From contig CADEFU010000001.1 of assembly GCA_902826695.1 (NCBI GenBank), positions 1 to 64,000 on the forward strand: DNA of 64,000 nt. The letters are read 5' to 3'. The translations under genes were made by a program, and so were the position numbers. Position 1 is the stretch's first letter. Every line of letters begins with the position of its first letter. This document shows positions 62,219 through 64,000 of the stretch, one piece after another. This stretch comes from an uncultured Alphaproteobacteria bacterium (GTDB lineage Bacteria > Pseudomonadota > Alphaproteobacteria > Micropepsales > Micropepsaceae). Below the pieces are notes generated by a model. The model had not been told where the DNA came from and ran no database searches. It saw nothing but the letters and a program-made list of their open reading frames with translations.

Positions 62219-63079
62219 ATGAACGCGGTCGTTGTTACGGGTGTTTCTACCGGGATTGGGCGTGGCGTCGCGGAGGCTTTGACGCGGCGCGGGTTTCGCG
62301 TGTTCGGCAGTGTGCGCACAGAGAGCGACGGCGAGCGCGTGCGTTCGGCGCTTGGCGATGCTTTCACGCCGGTGCTGTTCGATGTGACCGACGAAGCAGC
62401 CGTGCGCGCCGGTGCGGAGCGTGTGCGCGCTCAACTCGACGGCCAAACGCTGAAAGGGCTTGTGAACAACGCGGGGATCGCGACGCCGGGGCCCGTGTTG
62501 CATCAGCCGCTTGCCGACTTTCGCAAACAGATCGAAGTGAACCTGATCGGGGCTTTTGCGGTGACGCAGGCATTTGCGCCTTTGCTGGGTGCGGATCGCA
62601 CGCTCAAAGGGGCGCCGGGGCGTATCGTCAACATCACGTCGCTCGGTGGCAAGATCGGGTCGCCGTTTCTCGGCGGCTACTGCTCGGCGAAGCATGGACT
62701 TGAAGGATTGTCGGAGACTACGCGGCGCGAGTTGCTGATGTACGGCATCGACGTTGTCATCGTCGGTCCGGGCGCGGTGAAGACGCCGATCTGGGACAAG
62801 GCCGGGGCGATGGACACAGCGGCTTATGCACGTACCGACTATGGACCAGCGATGACGAAACTCTCCGAATTCATGGCCGGTGGTGCGCGCGATGGATTGC
62901 CGGTCGAGCGCGTCGGCGATCTTGTGCATCACGTGCTGACGACGCGGCGGCCACGCGTACGTTACGCGTTGGCGCCGAGCTTATTCTTCGACTGGATCGT
63001 TCCGCGCGTGTTGCCGCGCCGGGTCATTGACCGGTACTTTGCGAAGCGGCTTGGGCTCGATCAACCGGCGGCGCGGTGA
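62219..63079 (+). CDS. SDR-family oxidoreductase
   Basis: The 286-residue protein is a classical short-chain dehydrogenase: TGVSTGIGRGVAE (cofactor loop), NNAGIATPG, ITSLGGKIGSPFLGGYCSAKHGLEG with the catalytic Ser and YxxxK, and a longer C-terminal part as in retinol-dehydrogenase-like members. GAGGAG precedes the ATG. Substrate unknown. Confidence 0.88.
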   Translation: MNAVVVTGVSTGIGRGVAEALTRRGFRVFGSVRTESDGERVRSALGDAFTPVLFDVTDEAAVRAGAERVRAQLDGQTLKGLVNNAGIATPGPVLHQPLADFRKQIEVNLIGAFAVTQAFAPLLGADRTLKGAPGRIVNITSLGGKIGSPFLGGYCSAKHGLEGLSETTRRELLMYGIDVVIVGPGAVKTPIWDKAGAMDTAAYARTDYGPAMTKLSEFMAGGARDGLPVERVGDLVHHVLTTRRPRVRYALAPSLFFDWIVPRVLPRRVIDRYFAKRLGLDQPAAR

Positions 63080-64000
63080 TGGAGTGTTTCGTCTTCGGCT
63101 GCGTGGATGATCGTGTTCAATAGGTCGTTCGCGCAGGCGAGGTAGCCTTGCACGCGCGCGTGCTTGGCGATGTCGGGCGAGTGGAGTTCGGCGGCTGCGC
63201 TCTCTGCGTAGGTGGTCAGGTAGTTTGAAACCTGATCGATCGCCTTTTTGTGGGCGGCCTGGTAGCGGCTGCCGGCCGCGTGCGGTGCGACGCAGGCGAG
63301 CAGACGTGCCCAACGCTGCGCGTTTTCGACCTTCATCGGGTCAGGTTCGCGTGTGAGGTCCGGTTGGCGCTGGCGGCGCAGGCTGAATGCGCTTGCTTTC
63401 ACCAATGGCAGCGCTGCAATCATTTCCCGGGGCGCTTGCGCGACGAGGGCTTCCATGGTCGCCGTTGCAAGGTGGCGCAACTTGGTGAGCGACTGTCCCC
63501 ATTGTGCGCCATGACGCGCGCGAATCTCTGCTGCGAGGCCGGTCGTCAGGCGGTCGAATTTCGCGAGTCTGGCGGCGAGGAGCGTGGGTTCGAATGTCGC
63601 CGTTTGCGTCGAGGCGATGTCGATTGCGAGATGCTCAAGATCAGCGAACAGCAGGTCGCCGACGGCGTTGAGGTCTGTCCGCCCGCGGCGACCGGTTCCT
63701 GTGAGGCGCAGCGCCTGCCATGGTTGATCGAGACGCGCGAGCAGCAATAGACCGAGATAGGGGGCGAGGTCGCGGTTGCGCGTCGCGATGCGGCTGCGCG
63801 CGTCCAGCACACATTTGATGTGCTCGTCCGTCAGATTTGCGATCCGGCGAGGGAGTAGTTCGCGCAGCGGGAGGAGATCGTCGGCGGCGGCCAGGAGAAA
63901 CGCAATCTCTTCGATGTCGATCAGCGTATCCTCGCTGCCGAACTTTGCCGCCAGCACGAGGCGTTCGTTGCGACTTCCGGCGGCGCGGCCGAGCGCCGCG
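63061..64000 (-). CDS. Unknown protein, 3' part, cut by the window edge
   Basis: The frame is open from the right edge of the window to the stop at 63061, giving at least 312 residues. The sequence is helical, with leucine/alanine-rich stretches and no membrane segment (EIAFLLAAADDLLPLRELLP, LGLLLLARLDQPWQAL, KVENAQRWARLLACVAPHA). No motif recognised. Its 3' end overlaps the convergent SDR gene by 19 bases. The start lies outside the window. Confidence 0.7.
   Translation of the reverse strand, partial: AALGRAAGSRNERLVLAAKFGSEDTLIDIEEIAFLLAAADDLLPLRELLPRRIANLTDEHIKCVLDARSRIATRNRDLAPYLGLLLLARLDQPWQALRLTGTGRRGRTDLNAVGDLLFADLEHLAIDIASTQTATFEPTLLAARLAKFDRLTTGLAAEIRARHGAQWGQSLTKLRHLATATMEALVAQAPREMIAALPLVKASAFSLRRQRQPDLTREPDPMKVENAQRWARLLACVAPHAAGSRYQAAHKKAIDQVSNYLTTYAESAAAELHSPDIAKHARVQGYLACANDLLNTIIHAAEDETLHHRAAG

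Overview
The window looks like a chromosomal segment of a GC-rich alphaproteobacterium. The evidence is a set of housekeeping blocks typical of that class: guaA; a YfgM-like TPR gene, bamB and der; rpsF, rpsR, rplI, dnaB and alr; radA, cvpA, purF and an SDR gene. There is also a BcsS-type cellulose protein, several small outer-membrane barrels and a Mla-type lipid ABC pair. I cannot place it below class level. No tRNA, rRNA, CRISPR array, prophage, integrase or intact transposase was seen.

Region 1 (1-10,300) is guaA followed by an accessory island that is visibly more A/T-rich in its left half. It holds an unrecognised 616-residue membrane-anchored protein, a trypsin-like protease fragment, a pentapeptide-repeat membrane protein, small unknown genes, a lipoprotein, a thermonuclease and gene tails. 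Genes and fragments are separated by copies of two short palindromic repeat families. One is built on GGGGACACGTAACAAATTC and its inverted partner; the other on GGGAATAGGTATNNTGTCACC. Copies often lie close behind a stop codon. This repeat-bounded patchwork is the most unusual feature of the window.

Region 2 (10,300-15,700) is a likely operon of a sterol-desaturase-type hydroxylase, a SAM methyltransferase and a PQQ dehydrogenase. It lies behind a membrane-bound AraC regulator, with two 18-bp direct repeats (20-bp period) in front of the operon as a candidate operator. Region 3 (15,700-25,550) holds an LpxH-like phosphoesterase with a glycosyltransferase, a limonene-epoxide-hydrolase-like enzyme, barrels, an acyl-adenylating enzyme, an SMP-30/sulfatase/GNAT operon and an ArsC/DCC redox operon.

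Region 4 (26,000-35,150) is core: TPR protein, BamB, Der, a DUF2167 gene with an apparent frameshift, then SDR, PurF, CvpA and RadA on the minus strand. Region 5 (35,180-44,650) runs from a small cellulose-type module (GH8 glucanase, BcsS, GT2 synthase) to a SleB-like hydrolase, a HEAT-like gene inserted behind a Rieske oxygenase whose 3' end is duplicated, and mlaF/mlaE. Region 6 (44,650-49,130) is alr, dnaB, rplI, rpsR and rpsF; S18 carries a long glycine-rich N-terminal extension and L9 a charged C-terminal tail. Region 7 (49,370-64,000) holds a lipoprotein, a FecR-domain protein with six VDDPRG repeats, a GH29 fucosidase/gamma-glutamyltransferase operon, a CDP-alcohol phosphotransferase with an acyl-CoA dehydrogenase, nitronate monooxygenase, methyltransferase, TraB/GumN protein, RF3, a barrel, an SDR and a gene cut by the window edge.
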